Source: Nitrospiraceae bacterium
GTDB lineage: Bacteria; Nitrospirota; Nitrospiria; Nitrospirales; UBA8639
Direction of reading: 5' to 3'
Length of the DNA stretch: 64,000 nt
Assembly: GCA_020632595.1 (NCBI GenBank)
Contig: JACKFF010000010.1
Location: forward strand, 1-64,000
Positions 9,309 to 18,376 of this stretch are shown here, piece after piece. The notes beneath the pieces are model-generated. The model was not told the origin of the DNA, did no database searches, and saw nothing but the letters and a program-made list of their open reading frames with translations. Within the stretch, counting starts at the first letter, position 1, and each line of letters begins with the position of its first letter. The translations under genes were made by a program, and so were the position numbers.

Positions 9309-9862
9309 CTAATTTTTGGTGCAGCGCGGATCTGCTTGTTGAATCGCCGCGATCTTCTGATCATCGAACGGGATTGGGGCGCACCCATGCCCCTTTTCAC
9401 AGACGAAGTCGAACCTTGCCGCCGGCTGATGACAACTTAAGCACGTGACTCCTTGCGAAACATTGACGACGTTGTCTCCCCGATCCGCAATCTTGGTGCC
9501 TTCTTTGGAGACTTCCAAAAAGAAAAATTCCCAGCCGTTCGTTTTGGGAACTTGTCATGCGAATGCTTCACCATGGCTTCATGAGGAACAAGTTGCAGAA
9601 TGGTTCCAACCGGATACTCGGTCTCCGGCACGCTGTCCCGTAAGATTCGCTTGGCCTCCTTCAATTTTTCCGGATCGTCGTGCTTGATGCGAGTATTCCT
9701 GACCTTCGGCCAATCGAGAATGCACCCGAACGTGTCTTCGGACACCGTCACTTCCTGAGCCGACACGCCATACACCAGACAAAACACGAGTCCCACAGCA
9801 AGAACGCCCCGCTTACACACATACGATGTGAATTGGCATAAGAGCGAGATAAAATTACCCAT
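9309..9862 (-). pseudogene. Frameshifted P460-like monohaem c-type cytochrome
   Basis: The upstream frame starts at the ATG at 9862 (AAGGAG site 7 nt before it) with a signal peptide ending near VYGVSAQ, then TFGCILDWPKV and VGTILQLVPHEAMVKHSHDK. It leaves frame at about 9543-9549, a CCCAAAA tract. The second frame continues smoothly with TNGWEFFFLEVSKEG and VTCLSCHQPAARFDF, containing one CxxCH haem motif, and ends at 9309. One inserted base restores FPKTNGWEFFFLEV. Overall order and size (about 184 aa) fit periplasmic cytochrome P460-like proteins, which in nitrifiers and related bacteria act on nitrogen oxides or hydroxylamine. Either a pseudogene or a sequencing indel; substrate not predictable. 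Confidence 0.7.
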
Positions 9863-10060
9863 GACCATACTCCTTTCTTTTTGGTTTCCCCCTGGACCAG
9901 CGCTTTGTGAAAATTACAAGGGGTCAGAGATTTAGCGTATAGTGCCGTCACCCGCGCCGGCCTTGCCTGCCCTCTTATGCCCAAACGAATAAGGAAAGGC
10001 TGATTCCTAGAACTGGCCTTTGCAGAAATGCCTCATTCTTGTTCCCTCTGTATACGTCAC

Positions 10061-10504
10061 TCATTTTCCGATATTCGGATAAGGGATGGGGATGGGACCA
10101 GTCGGCGAGGGAGTCTTGCTTACATCTGGAAAAGATGGTGAACTACTCGATGTGGGCAAGCATTTCGCCTTCACCAGTTTAACTGCAAGCACATAGGTGC
10201 CAACATCCGGATTTTGCTGATTTTTCCCCAATGTCACATCAGAGGCATTCTCTAAATAAAACTTTACCTCTTGGGAGGTCAGATTTTTGACGTAATTCAT
10301 ACGATTTTGATTGATCGTTTTGGTCTCGCCTGTGTTCAGATAGATTGTGTTTGCATGGTTCTTAAACGTACCTTGTAGAGAATTTCCGGTATTCCAGCCA
10401 TATTTAATTTTACATTCGTTCCCACCATAGGAAACCGATGAGAAAGAAAACAATAGCAACACAAATAAGAGAATGAATCCATGCTTCTGGATTGCAGATT
10501 TCAT
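10061..10504 (-). CDS. Hypothetical secreted protein (147 aa)
   Basis: No family recognised. I use the second ATG (10504) because AAGG lies 8 nt upstream of it, while it is only 2 nt from the first. A signal peptide is clear (hydrophobic core FILLFVLLLFSF, cleavage near VSYGG). The mature part is about 120 aa with two cysteines (NECKI and KCLPT) and a Ser/Pro-rich C-terminus with repeated P-I-P-Y-P-like steps. Likely periplasmic or surface-exposed. It sits between the broken cytochrome and a MITE copy, and is low in GC compared with the core genes. Confidence 0.55.
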   Translation of the reverse strand: MKSAIQKHGFILLFVLLLFSFSSVSYGGNECKIKYGWNTGNSLQGTFKNHANTIYLNTGETKTINQNRMNYVKNLTSQEVKFYLENASDVTLGKNQQNPDVGTYVLAVKLVKAKCLPTSSSSPSFPDVSKTPSPTGPIPIPYPNIGK

Positions 10505-10712
10505 TTGCATAGCCTTTCTCTCTGGTAAGGATTGAACATTCCATCGTTACTTCCATGGGTGGTATGTCGATGGAACTGATTGTTTGGTCTGGAATGAAGC
10601 CCTCTGACATCCCGGGTATGATCAAAATCGATATTCAATCTCCTCTACCTTATCCCATCACAAGGAGGTGCCCGGTGTCCATCAGGCACCATTTTGTCGT
10701 TCTTTTCCTCAT

Positions 10713-10906
10713 GGGTCTGTTGAAAGCCGCCAGCGGCGTTTCTTGCCATTTTTGCGTGCTCACGTACCTCAGCGTAAGCCGCTAGCGTAAAACGGCTGCG
10801 GCCTTGCTGGATGGACTTTTTGAACTTAGACTCCGGAGCCTGTGATGGGGGAATCTTAATCCTGGGCAAATTTGACTTGAAAAATCTTTATTATTCAACA
10901 CCTCCC
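10713..10906. mobile_element. MITE copy 1 (194 bp) with 5-bp target duplication CTCAT
   Basis: The left end GGGTCTGTTGAA and the complement of the right end, GGGAGGTGTTGAA, form imperfect terminal inverted repeats. CTCAT flanks both sides exactly (10708-10712 and 10907-10911). Interior landmarks shared with the copies at 44.7 and 56.5 kb are GCCGCCAGCGGCGTT, CGTGCTCAC, CGGCTGCGGCCTT and CTTTTTGAAC. It encodes no protein; a subterminal palindromic half (TTGAA...GCCGCC / GGC...CTTTTTGAA) could fold into a long hairpin in RNA. Confidence 0.85.
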
Positions 10907-11295
10907 CTCATAGGTTGCTGCCATCATTTATCTCCAGAGAACCAGCATACAAATTTGGTGAAAATGGGAATGTGATGAATCGAGACAGAGATGATTAATG
11001 CCTCATCTAGGTGCGGCCTTTTCGCAACATTCAAACAATGGTAATGTTTTCCTGGAGTGAAATTGTACATTAACACTCATAACTGACCTGTGTTTTTTTC
11101 GTCCCTCTGTGCGACCCTCTCAGATCTATTGCATGAAAGAGCTGCCTCCGGAAAAGACATTCAATCTTATTAAGGACATACTACTACGAATGCAGGCAGG
11201 AAATGATGTCGGCAATGCGAAAGTAGGAAAAAACCAACACGCCCTCTGTGTCGTTATAGGTTTAGTTCTTATTTCCCCAATTGATCTTTCCGGCA

Positions 11296-11527
11296 TTCCG
11301 TACTGAGCGGTGAAATGCCAAATAGAAAGGGACTGTTCCAGGAAGCGAAGGCGCTTCAATTTTTCACGGCACCGGAGGACTTCTTCCACGACTTTAATCC
11401 ATGGCGACTTTGAGTGTAGACCGGCCGGGGAGCAGCCAGGCACACGAGTTCGCGAGGACCCGGCCCTTCTTTCTTTCCCTGTTTCCACATGGCGCCTGCC
11501 AAACATGACAGTGCCGATCTCCACCAC
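11296..11527 (-). pseudogene. Second tryptophanase 3'-end remnant, frameshifted
   Basis: Minus-strand translation gives VEIGTVMFGRRHVETGK, then after a one-base shift GPGPRELVCLAAPRPVYTQS, then after a further shift VVEEVLRCREKLKRLRFLEQ and HFTAQYGM. The same order occurs in the intact protein (VEIGTAMFGKRNKETG, PGPRELVRLAIPRRVYTQS, VVEEAFRRRKHLKPFRFLEQ). At least two indels and the absence of the first four fifths of the gene make it non-functional. It is more diverged from the intact copy than the fragment at 8.9 kb, so the two remnants arose at different times or from different alleles. Confidence 0.8.
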
Positions 11528-11693
11528 ACCGACTAAACTGCCCTTATCCTAATGCCGGAATCCATAGACAAAGGCTCCTGCCCCCGGCCGGCACCAGCTC
11601 TCTTCTCCCGACCCATGTTTCCCTCCAGGGTTTTATAAATCCTTTGTTAAAGGGCCGATTTATTCGTAACCATACCTATGATAGATTTCCCAT

Positions 11694-11921
11694 ATGAAGA
11701 CGACTTTGAATGTAAATTATCAGCTTCTAATCCAACTCAAACAAGAAGCTGCAAAACAAGGACGGACAATGTCAGAATTAGTCGAAACCGCCCTTCGATT
11801 GCTATTTCAAAACCAGAAGGTTCCAAAACCACTTTCTCCGCTGCCTACTTTTAAAAGCGGCGGCTATTTGGTCGATATTGCGGATCGGGAAGCTCTCTAT
11901 CAGGACATGGAAGGTCCTTAG
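11694..11921 (+). CDS. Orphan ribbon-helix-helix antitoxin-like protein
   Basis: 75 aa. The N-terminus reads MKTTLNVNYQLLIQLKQEAA, a beta strand then helix, followed by GRTMSELVETALRLL, the pattern of a ribbon-helix-helix DNA-binding domain as in VapB/CopG-type antitoxins. The C-terminal PTFKSGGYLVDIADREALYQDM is the flexible toxin-binding kind of tail seen with PIN toxins. No VapC-like toxin frame follows: only about 80 bp separate it from the end of tnaA on the opposite strand. It is therefore an orphan or the surviving half of a toxin-antitoxin pair. It lies between the second tryptophanase remnant and the intact gene. Confidence 0.65.
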   Translation: MKTTLNVNYQLLIQLKQEAAKQGRTMSELVETALRLLFQNQKVPKPLSPLPTFKSGGYLVDIADREALYQDMEGP

Positions 11922-12002
11922 ATTTTTCAGAACACCATCTTTCATTTTAGAATTCTCAACCTCTTGGGCTTCCCTGAATGACTTCGTAAATCTTTATATA
12001 AA

Positions 12003-13382
12003 TTATTTCACCACCCCGTATTGCGCGGTGAAATGTCTGAGAAAGGGCGCTTGTTCCAGAAAGCGGAACGGCTTTAAATGTTTACGGCGGCGGAAGGCTT
12101 CTTCCACTACTTCCACGATATAATCCACATGGCTTTGAGTATAAACCCGCCTGGGTATGGCCAACCGAACCAGTTCACGAGGGCCCGGCTCTTCTTCCCC
12201 GGTTTCCTTATTTCGTTTGCCAAACATGGCGGTGCCGATTTCCACCGCCCGAATGCCTCCCAACACGTATAACTCCACGCAGAGCGAAATACCCGGCAGA
12301 TCGAGCGGTTGGAGATGCGGGGCGAAGCGGGCCGCATCCAGATAGATGGCATGCCCACCGGGCGGCCGCAGGGTTGGCACACCGGCTTCATGTAAATGGT
12401 TGCCCAGATACCCCGTGGAGGTAATGCGATACTGGAGATAATCTTCCTCCACGCCTTCCTTCAACCCTTCGGCCATGGCTTCCAAATCGCGTCCGGCCAA
12501 GCCCCCATAGGTGGGAAACCCCTCGGTTAAGATCAACAGGTTTTGCTCTTGTTGGGCCAACTCGGCGTTGCGTGTGGCAAGAAATCCGCCGATGTTCACA
12601 ATGGCATCCTTTTTTGCGGACATGGTACAGCCATCGGCCAGATCGCACATTTCGCGAACAATGTCGCGGACCATTTTATCCCCATATCCCGGTTCGCGCA
12701 GTTTAATGAAATAGGCATTTTCTGCAATCCGGCAGGCATCCAGGTATAACGGGCGGTCAAAGGCGCGGCAAACCTCGGCCACTTCTCTGATGTTAGCCAT
12801 CGAGACCGGTTGCCCTCCACCGGAATTATTGGTGACGGTGATCATCACCAACGGAATACGCTCGGGTCCTTCTTTTTGAAAAACCGCGCGAAGACTTTCG
12901 ACATCCATATTCCCTTTGAAGGGAAACTCACTGGAGAGATCGGCCAATTCGCGACAGGGCACATCTATCGCCCGGGCTCCGCAAAATTCCACGTTGGCCC
13001 TGGTGGTATCGAAATGCGTATTATTGGGAATCACGTCACCGGCCTTGCAGATGGTGGAAAACAAGATGCGTTCCGCCGCCCTTCCCTGATGGGTCGGGAT
13101 GACAAGCGGGAATCCCATCAAATCCTGCACCGCGGCTTCAAACCGGTAAAAGGATGGACTTCCCGCATAACTTTCATCCCCTCGCATGATAGCTGCCCAC
13201 TGTTTGGCACTCATGGCCCCGGTGCCGCTATCGGTCAGAAGATCGATCAGGACATCATCAGAGTGCAGCCGAAAAACGTTGTAACCGGCGTTTGCAATTA
13301 ATTCCCGGCGTTCGGCTTCTGTGGTCATCCGGATATGTTCGACCATTTTGATACGGAAGGGTTCGATGATCGTCTTAAACAT
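12003..13382 (-). CDS. tnaA: Tryptophanase (tryptophan indole-lyase)
   Basis: 459 aa, PLP-dependent beta-eliminating lyase that splits tryptophan into indole, pyruvate and ammonia in the cytoplasm. Family landmarks: IDLLTDSGTGAMS (46-58), IPTHQGR (95-101), the PLP-lysine motif MSAKKD with K258 the likely Schiff-base lysine, and EGFPTYGGLAGRD (287-299). The close relative tyrosine phenol-lyase differs at two specificity positions. Here HFDTT has Asp at 125 (tryptophanase type; the lyase has Thr) and VEIG has Ile at 382 (the lyase has Arg), so tryptophanase is the better call although the overall sequence is intermediate. GAGGA stands 6 nt before the ATG. No tnaB permease or tnaC leader is seen. 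Two broken copies of its 3' end lie downstream. Confidence 0.88.
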   Translation of the reverse strand: MFKTIIEPFRIKMVEHIRMTTEAERRELIANAGYNVFRLHSDDVLIDLLTDSGTGAMSAKQWAAIMRGDESYAGSPSFYRFEAAVQDLMGFPLVIPTHQGRAAERILFSTICKAGDVIPNNTHFDTTRANVEFCGARAIDVPCRELADLSSEFPFKGNMDVESLRAVFQKEGPERIPLVMITVTNNSGGGQPVSMANIREVAEVCRAFDRPLYLDACRIAENAYFIKLREPGYGDKMVRDIVREMCDLADGCTMSAKKDAIVNIGGFLATRNAELAQQEQNLLILTEGFPTYGGLAGRDLEAMAEGLKEGVEEDYLQYRITSTGYLGNHLHEAGVPTLRPPGGHAIYLDAARFAPHLQPLDLPGISLCVELYVLGGIRAVEIGTAMFGKRNKETGEEEPGPRELVRLAIPRRVYTQSHVDYIVEVVEEAFRRRKHLKPFRFLEQAPFLRHFTAQYGVVK

Positions 13383-13729
13383 ATGCAGTCCTCTGGTTAT
13401 ACTGGTCGCTTTATTTCACAATAGGGCAAAAGACCATGACTTCCGATCACCGAAATCATATCATCTTCTGGAAAAACATCGAAGGATGCATGACATGCCG
13501 ATTCCCGCCTCTATTTCATGAAACCCTGAGAATACGCGGCTTTCCTGAGGAAAGGGGTGAGATGAATTTCTGAACTGCAATTCCCGAACAAGACGAGGAG
13601 ACCGACACTGCGGGATGTTTTGGAATGGGGTTTTGCCTGCCAGATCTGAACTGTAGACCTGGCAGGAATTCATTGGATAGGTCAATGTGGAGGTATTCGG
13701 GAACGAAAACCTCATGTGGCCGGTTGGAA
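13383..13729. other. Gap between ftsH and tnaA with one hairpin
   Basis: 347 bp without a supported gene. It contains the tnaA promoter region and, at 13636-13666, an 8-bp perfect inverted repeat (CCTGCCAG/CTGGCAGG, 15-nt loop) about 65 bp past the ftsH stop. No U-tract follows it on either strand, so it is only a weak terminator candidate. Confidence 0.4.
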
Positions 13730-15556
13730 CTAACCGGGAATGGGTTCTTCTTCCTTCGCGTGGAGAAGCGCCATCAACTCTTCCCCGGTCATGACTTCGG
13801 CCTTCAACAAGGTCTCAGCCCCGTTCAACAGCACCGGCCGAAGCCTTGTCAGCAATTCCCGGACGCGATTGCCTTGCTCTTCAATGAGCCGGCGCACCTC
13901 TTGATCAACCTGTTGCGCGGTGTGCTCGGAATAGGTCGGGGTCGCATGCGACTCCATATTTTTTAAAAAGGTCGGCTGAACGGATTCATCTAACGCCACC
14001 GTTCCCAATTTGTCGCTCATCCCATAATCTTTGACCATCCGTTTGGCAATGGTAGTGGCTTTCTGCAAATCATCCGCCGCTCCTGTGGAGGCCTCGCCAA
14101 AGACCAACTCTTCGGCCATACGCCCTCCTAACAACACGGCAATGCGATTTTCTAATTCAGACCGGGTGAGTAAGTACCGGTCTTCCACAGGAAGCTGTAG
14201 CGTATAGCCCAAGGCTGCAATGCCACGGGGAATGATCGAGATTTTTTGGACGGGATCACATCCGGGCAAGGACATGGCCACTAACGCGTGCCCGACCTCA
14301 TGATGAGCCACTCGCTTTCGTTCTTCCACACTAAGGACACGGTTTCTCTTTTCCAAACCGGCAATGACCCGTTCCACGGCTTCCTCAAAATCGCGGTGTT
14401 CGGCCGTCTCCCGACTTCGACGAATGGCCAGCAAGGCAGCTTCATTCACCACGTTTGCCAGGTCGGCACCAACCATTCCCGGAGTCATGGCCGCAATTTT
14501 ATCTAAATCGACATCAGGAGCCAGCTTAATGGACTTGGCATGTATGGCAAGGATAGCGGCTCTTCCAGGTCGATCGGGGCGATCAACCAGGACCTGTCGA
14601 TCAAAACGGCCTGCACGGAGCAAGGCCTGATCAAGAATTTCAGGACGATTGGTTGCGGCCAACATAATGACTCCCACACGAGGATCAAACCCGTCCATCT
14701 CCACCAGCAATTGATTGAGGGTTTGCTCCCGTTCTTCATGCATCATAGGCCCCGTTCCCCTGGCTTTTCCCAGTGCATCCAACTCATCAATGAAAATGAT
14801 ACAAGGTGCTTTAGCCATGGCCTGTTCAAATAAATCTCGCACCCTGGCTGCTCCCACCCCCACAAACATTTCCACAAATTCCGATCCACTAATGGAAAAA
14901 AACGGCACACCGGCTTCCCCCGCAATCGCTTTCGCCAGCATGGTTTTCCCTGTGCCCGGCGGCCCAACCAAGAGCACACCCTTGGGAATCCGTCCGCCGA
15001 TCCTCGTAAATTTTTCCGGCGTCTTTAAGAACTCGACAACTTCCATGAGTTCCACTTTGGCTTCATCGACTCCGGCCACATCATTCATACGCGTCTTGAT
15101 ATCGCTTTCAATATAGACTTTAGCCTTGGATTTCCCGATTCGCATAAAACCGCCACCCGCCCCTTGTCCCATCTTTCGCAAAATCCAAAACCAGATCCCG
15201 GCAAAAACCAGAATAGGGACGACCCAGGAGGCCACGTCTTTCCAGAGTGTGCTGACGATCACTCCGGCATATTCCACATGCTTCTCTTCCAACAGTTTCA
15301 CTAACTCCGGATCATCTACGCGCACGGTCTGAAACCATTGGGGGGTTTCCCCGCCTTTCTCAGATTTTAATTTTCCGTGAATGACTTTGTCGGTTATGGA
15401 GATCTCGGCCACCTTATCTTCTTGAACCCAGGTTTTAAATTGACTATAAGGCACCTCATCCATATGCTGCGCCGCAAAATACATTTCCTGGAGAATAATG
15501 AGTCCCCAGAACGCAATTATGAAATACCAAATAGAAACACGATATTTTTTTTCCAT
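13730..15556 (-). CDS. ftsH: ATP-dependent zinc metalloprotease FtsH
   Basis: I place the start at the ATG at 15556 (MEKKYRV), with AGGA 9 nt upstream, rather than the far upstream codon at 15628; this gives 608 aa. A membrane anchor (about 9-28), a periplasmic FtsH extracellular domain and a second membrane segment (109-127) lead into the AAA+ module: Walker A GPPGTGKT (198-205), Walker B IIFIDE (253-258), and the second region of homology ATNRPEILD to LLRAGRFDR. The M41 protease domain has HEVGH (419-423). It degrades misassembled or short-lived membrane and cytosolic proteins as a hexamer in the inner membrane. It is shorter and more diverged than typical FtsH at the C-terminus, so may be a second, specialised copy. 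Confidence 0.92.
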   Translation of the reverse strand: MEKKYRVSIWYFIIAFWGLIILQEMYFAAQHMDEVPYSQFKTWVQEDKVAEISITDKVIHGKLKSEKGGETPQWFQTVRVDDPELVKLLEEKHVEYAGVIVSTLWKDVASWVVPILVFAGIWFWILRKMGQGAGGGFMRIGKSKAKVYIESDIKTRMNDVAGVDEAKVELMEVVEFLKTPEKFTRIGGRIPKGVLLVGPPGTGKTMLAKAIAGEAGVPFFSISGSEFVEMFVGVGAARVRDLFEQAMAKAPCIIFIDELDALGKARGTGPMMHEEREQTLNQLLVEMDGFDPRVGVIMLAATNRPEILDQALLRAGRFDRQVLVDRPDRPGRAAILAIHAKSIKLAPDVDLDKIAAMTPGMVGADLANVVNEAALLAIRRSRETAEHRDFEEAVERVIAGLEKRNRVLSVEERKRVAHHEVGHALVAMSLPGCDPVQKISIIPRGIAALGYTLQLPVEDRYLLTRSELENRIAVLLGGRMAEELVFGEASTGAADDLQKATTIAKRMVKDYGMSDKLGTVALDESVQPTFLKNMESHATPTYSEHTAQQVDQEVRRLIEEQGNRVRELLTRLRPVLLNGAETLLKAEVMTGEELMALLHAKEEEPIPG

Positions 15557-15810
15557 ATTTGCTATCCTAACCCCTGTTCCTGCGTGACTCTGAATCGTAT
15601 GCCGTGAACATAATCTTACTGTACCCAAGAATCAGAAATACGTCTATCGAAATGGAACAAAATTCTTCCCTCATCGGTTATTGCTGGCGCCAACCCTTGC
15701 CATCGCCTTTATTCGTATAGGGGTCAGGAGTTGAAAAACTTCAGGATCTCTTTCAATTCTCCATATTGTAAGGAAGGGTTGGAGTCCGGTTCCATTCTCT
15801 CTTCTCACGC

Positions 15811-17235
15811 ATGATCGCCTCCTACGACCCTCAATTACTGTGGATTCTCCTGTCTGGCTTACTGGCCGGAGGGACAATCGCATGGGCCATATGTTCCCTT
15901 GTCTATCGAGGAAGGAAGATCCAAGCCTTACAAGAGTCCGCTACCCGCTTGGCATCGGCCCAAGCCCAAGCAGGAGAACTTCGGGCCCAACTCACCACCC
16001 TGCAGCAGGAACGTGATCGAGTCCATCAGGAATTCCGTCTGATGGAAGTCGCCAAAGTGTCAGCCGAAACGAACCTCGAAAATACGCAACGACACTTAGC
16101 CGAACAGCGGGCCCTGCTGGAGGATGCCAAATTGACCTTAACGGATACCTTTCGCTCTTTAGCCTCGGAAGCTCTGGCCGGGAACAATAGGGGGTTTCTG
16201 ACCCTGGCCGAGGAAAAGTTTAAATCCCTCAAGGAAGAAGCCACGGCTTCCTTCGATCAACGCCACACCTCCATCGAATCCTTGTTGCAGCCGCTGACCG
16301 AATCCCTCCGTACCTACCAAAAAGAATCGCAAGCCTTAGAAGATAAGCGGCTTCGTGAACTCAGTGTCGTGGGAGAACAGTTACGCCAATTGGCTTCCGC
16401 CCAGACCACCCTTCAAGCCGAAACAGCCAAATTGGTGAATGCCTTACGATCACCCCAGGTTCGAGGACGCTGGGGCGAAATCGCGCTTCGAAGGACCGCT
16501 GAATTAGCCGGCATGTCAGAAAACTGCGATTTCTTCGAACAGGCAAGTGTCTCCACGGAAACCGGGCGTCTGCGTCCCGATATGATCGTCAAACTCCCGG
16601 CAGGAAGAGATGTGGTGGTCGATTCCAAAGTGCCGCTCAGTGCGTTTTTAGATAGCTTGGAAACGCACACGGACGAAGACCGGGAAGCCGCCCTCAATCG
16701 ACATCTCGGCCAGGTAAAACGCCATATCAGCCAATTAGCCTCAAAAGAATATTGGGACCAATTTCCATCCGCTCCGGAATTTGTGGTCTTATTTATCCCC
16801 AATGATTCGTTCTTAGCCGCCGCCGCCGAACGCGACCCATCCCTCGTCGAGTCGGCCTTAACGAAAAAAGTCGTCATCGCCACACCCACCACCTTTATTG
16901 CCCTGTTGCGGGCCATTGCCTACGGCTGGCGCCAGGAACAAGTGGCGGAAGGGGCCCAACGCATCAGTATCCTCGGACAGGAACTCGCCGATCGACTGGG
17001 CACTCTGGCAGAGCATTTTGGGAGAATCGGACAAGCGTTAGGTCGGACCGTCGAATCCTATAATGCGACGGTCACCTCATTGGAGAATCGGATCTGGCCC
17101 ACGGCCAGAAAATTCAAATCTCTTGGAATCAGCCCCAAAAAAGACCTCATGGACCTCAAATCCGTCGTACACATGCCACGGGCCCCTGGCGAAATGGGAC
17201 AATCACCCGAAGATCTTCCGCCCGCACCGTCATAA
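15811..17235 (+). CDS. rmuC: DNA recombination protein RmuC
   Basis: 474 aa. An N-terminal membrane anchor (about 9-29) is followed by a long coiled coil (about 35-200, heptads rich in Q, E, R and A), then the RmuC nuclease-like domain with RGRWGEIALRR, RPDMIVKLP, VVVDSKVPLSAF and FVVLFIPNDSF. RmuC proteins limit inversion at short inverted repeats and are thought to be nuclease-like. It is transcribed divergently from ftsH with about 250 bp between them. The start agrees with the membrane anchor lying immediately downstream. Confidence 0.9.
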   Translation: MIASYDPQLLWILLSGLLAGGTIAWAICSLVYRGRKIQALQESATRLASAQAQAGELRAQLTTLQQERDRVHQEFRLMEVAKVSAETNLENTQRHLAEQRALLEDAKLTLTDTFRSLASEALAGNNRGFLTLAEEKFKSLKEEATASFDQRHTSIESLLQPLTESLRTYQKESQALEDKRLRELSVVGEQLRQLASAQTTLQAETAKLVNALRSPQVRGRWGEIALRRTAELAGMSENCDFFEQASVSTETGRLRPDMIVKLPAGRDVVVDSKVPLSAFLDSLETHTDEDREAALNRHLGQVKRHISQLASKEYWDQFPSAPEFVVLFIPNDSFLAAAAERDPSLVESALTKKVVIATPTTFIALLRAIAYGWRQEQVAEGAQRISILGQELADRLGTLAEHFGRIGQALGRTVESYNATVTSLENRIWPTARKFKSLGISPKKDLMDLKSVVHMPRAPGEMGQSPEDLPPAPS

Positions 17236-17520
17236 GTTGAGAACACATTTTCTTTCCCGATTTCTTTCAATGAAATGGGTATACCCTTGGAAAAGGATAT
17301 TGGCTGCAGGAGATCCGCTCCCCTTTCTAAATGGCTCTGTCCTTTGAGCCGTAGTTTGATCAATTTCTTATTAACGCTATTTTTAATCACCCTGAAATTG
17401 TTATGATATCTTTATCGATTCGAGCATGTATTTTAAGAATTCACTTTTATGGGAAAGGATGAGGTACGGCCCGTGGGACCAGGAATTACCGGCAGATCGA
17501 CAACAGATTGGGGAAAAAGC

Positions 17521-18033
17521 GTGAAAGTAGAAAACAAAGAGTTGTCTGTGATGTTGGGATTGGGTGCGTGTTTTTTGATGATCCTCAGCTTAGTAGCCCC
17601 TTCAACCGCATCCTGGGCCGCAACAGGTGGAGACTCGGAAGCTCTCCCAAAATTTTTAGAAATTCCACTAAAAGAAGGAAGCATCCCGGATAAACTCAAG
17701 TTCCCTCTGCATGAGCAGAATGCTGTTCAATATTTCAGCGCCGGATTAGGTAAAGAGGAACGGAGCCTGTCATACCCTCCCTATTCCCTTAAGTTAATCT
17801 TTGTGAAGGGCGAACGCGCTTTTTTAGCCGGAGTGGCAGTTGAGGTAATCAAATCAGATCAAACGACACTCGTATCCATACCAGGTGAAGAGGTACAAGG
17901 TCCTTGGTTATTCCTTAACCTTTCTCCAGGCAAATATGTTGTCAAAGCAACTGATTCAGGTGGGACCACTATTGAAAAAAGTATTACACTATCAGGGAAA
18001 AAGACCACTCCTGTTCACTTTCGTTGGCGGTAA
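17521..18033 (+). CDS. Hypothetical exported protein with carboxypeptidase-regulatory-like domain
   Basis: I choose the GTG at 17521, preceded by GGGGA about 6 nt upstream, because it places a signal peptide (hydrophobic core LGLGACFLMILSL, cleavage near STASWAA) at the N-terminus. The longer frame from 17449 has no ribosome-binding site and an unlikely hydrophilic leader. The mature part (about 135 aa) has a beta-rich C-terminal section with AGVAVEVIKSDQ and LSPGKYVVKATDSGG, which resembles the transthyretin-like carboxypeptidase regulatory fold. Probably periplasmic; function unknown. Confidence 0.55.
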   Translation: MKVENKELSVMLGLGACFLMILSLVAPSTASWAATGGDSEALPKFLEIPLKEGSIPDKLKFPLHEQNAVQYFSAGLGKEERSLSYPPYSLKLIFVKGERAFLAGVAVEVIKSDQTTLVSIPGEEVQGPWLFLNLSPGKYVVKATDSGGTTIEKSITLSGKKTTPVHFRWR

Positions 18034-18376
18034 GAGGGTTTTTTGCCTCCCGACAGTCTGATTTTTTATTTTTTGGCCCCCAAACCATCCGGGTTTTAAT
18101 TAGCGAAGCACCCCTCCGGAGGGTTCATTAATTATCTTTTACTTTACGATAACTTTACTTAAATAAAAATAACTACCAACAAGTACGTCATTTAATTTCA
18201 ATCTATATAATTTTTAGAGGTTTTTTCACTTTTATGGATGTTACTGATGTTTCCCATTATAGAATTATGAGGATTTTTTAATATTAGATTAATCTTGACT
18301 TAAGATCAAAGAGCTATATCTACCAACAGGACGCTTTCATACATATGTCAGGAGAAACAGTAAAAAGGAGATACAT
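18034..18376. other. AT-rich non-coding gap with a 12-bp palindrome
   Basis: 343 bp, strongly AT-rich from 18130 to 18300. A perfect palindrome CCCTCCGGAGGG at 18112-18123 is followed by an AT-rich, partly T-rich run and could act as a weak terminator for the exported protein upstream. The stretch just before 18377 must carry the promoter of the next gene. Nothing else recognised. Confidence 0.35.

Noticed and set aside
9437..9862. Treating the two P460-like frames as separate genes
   Set aside because: A single base restores a continuous, motif-ordered protein, so they are one broken gene.
12003..13382. Tyrosine phenol-lyase as the identity of the PLP lyase
   Set aside because: Asp at the HFDTT position and Ile in VEIG are of the tryptophanase type.
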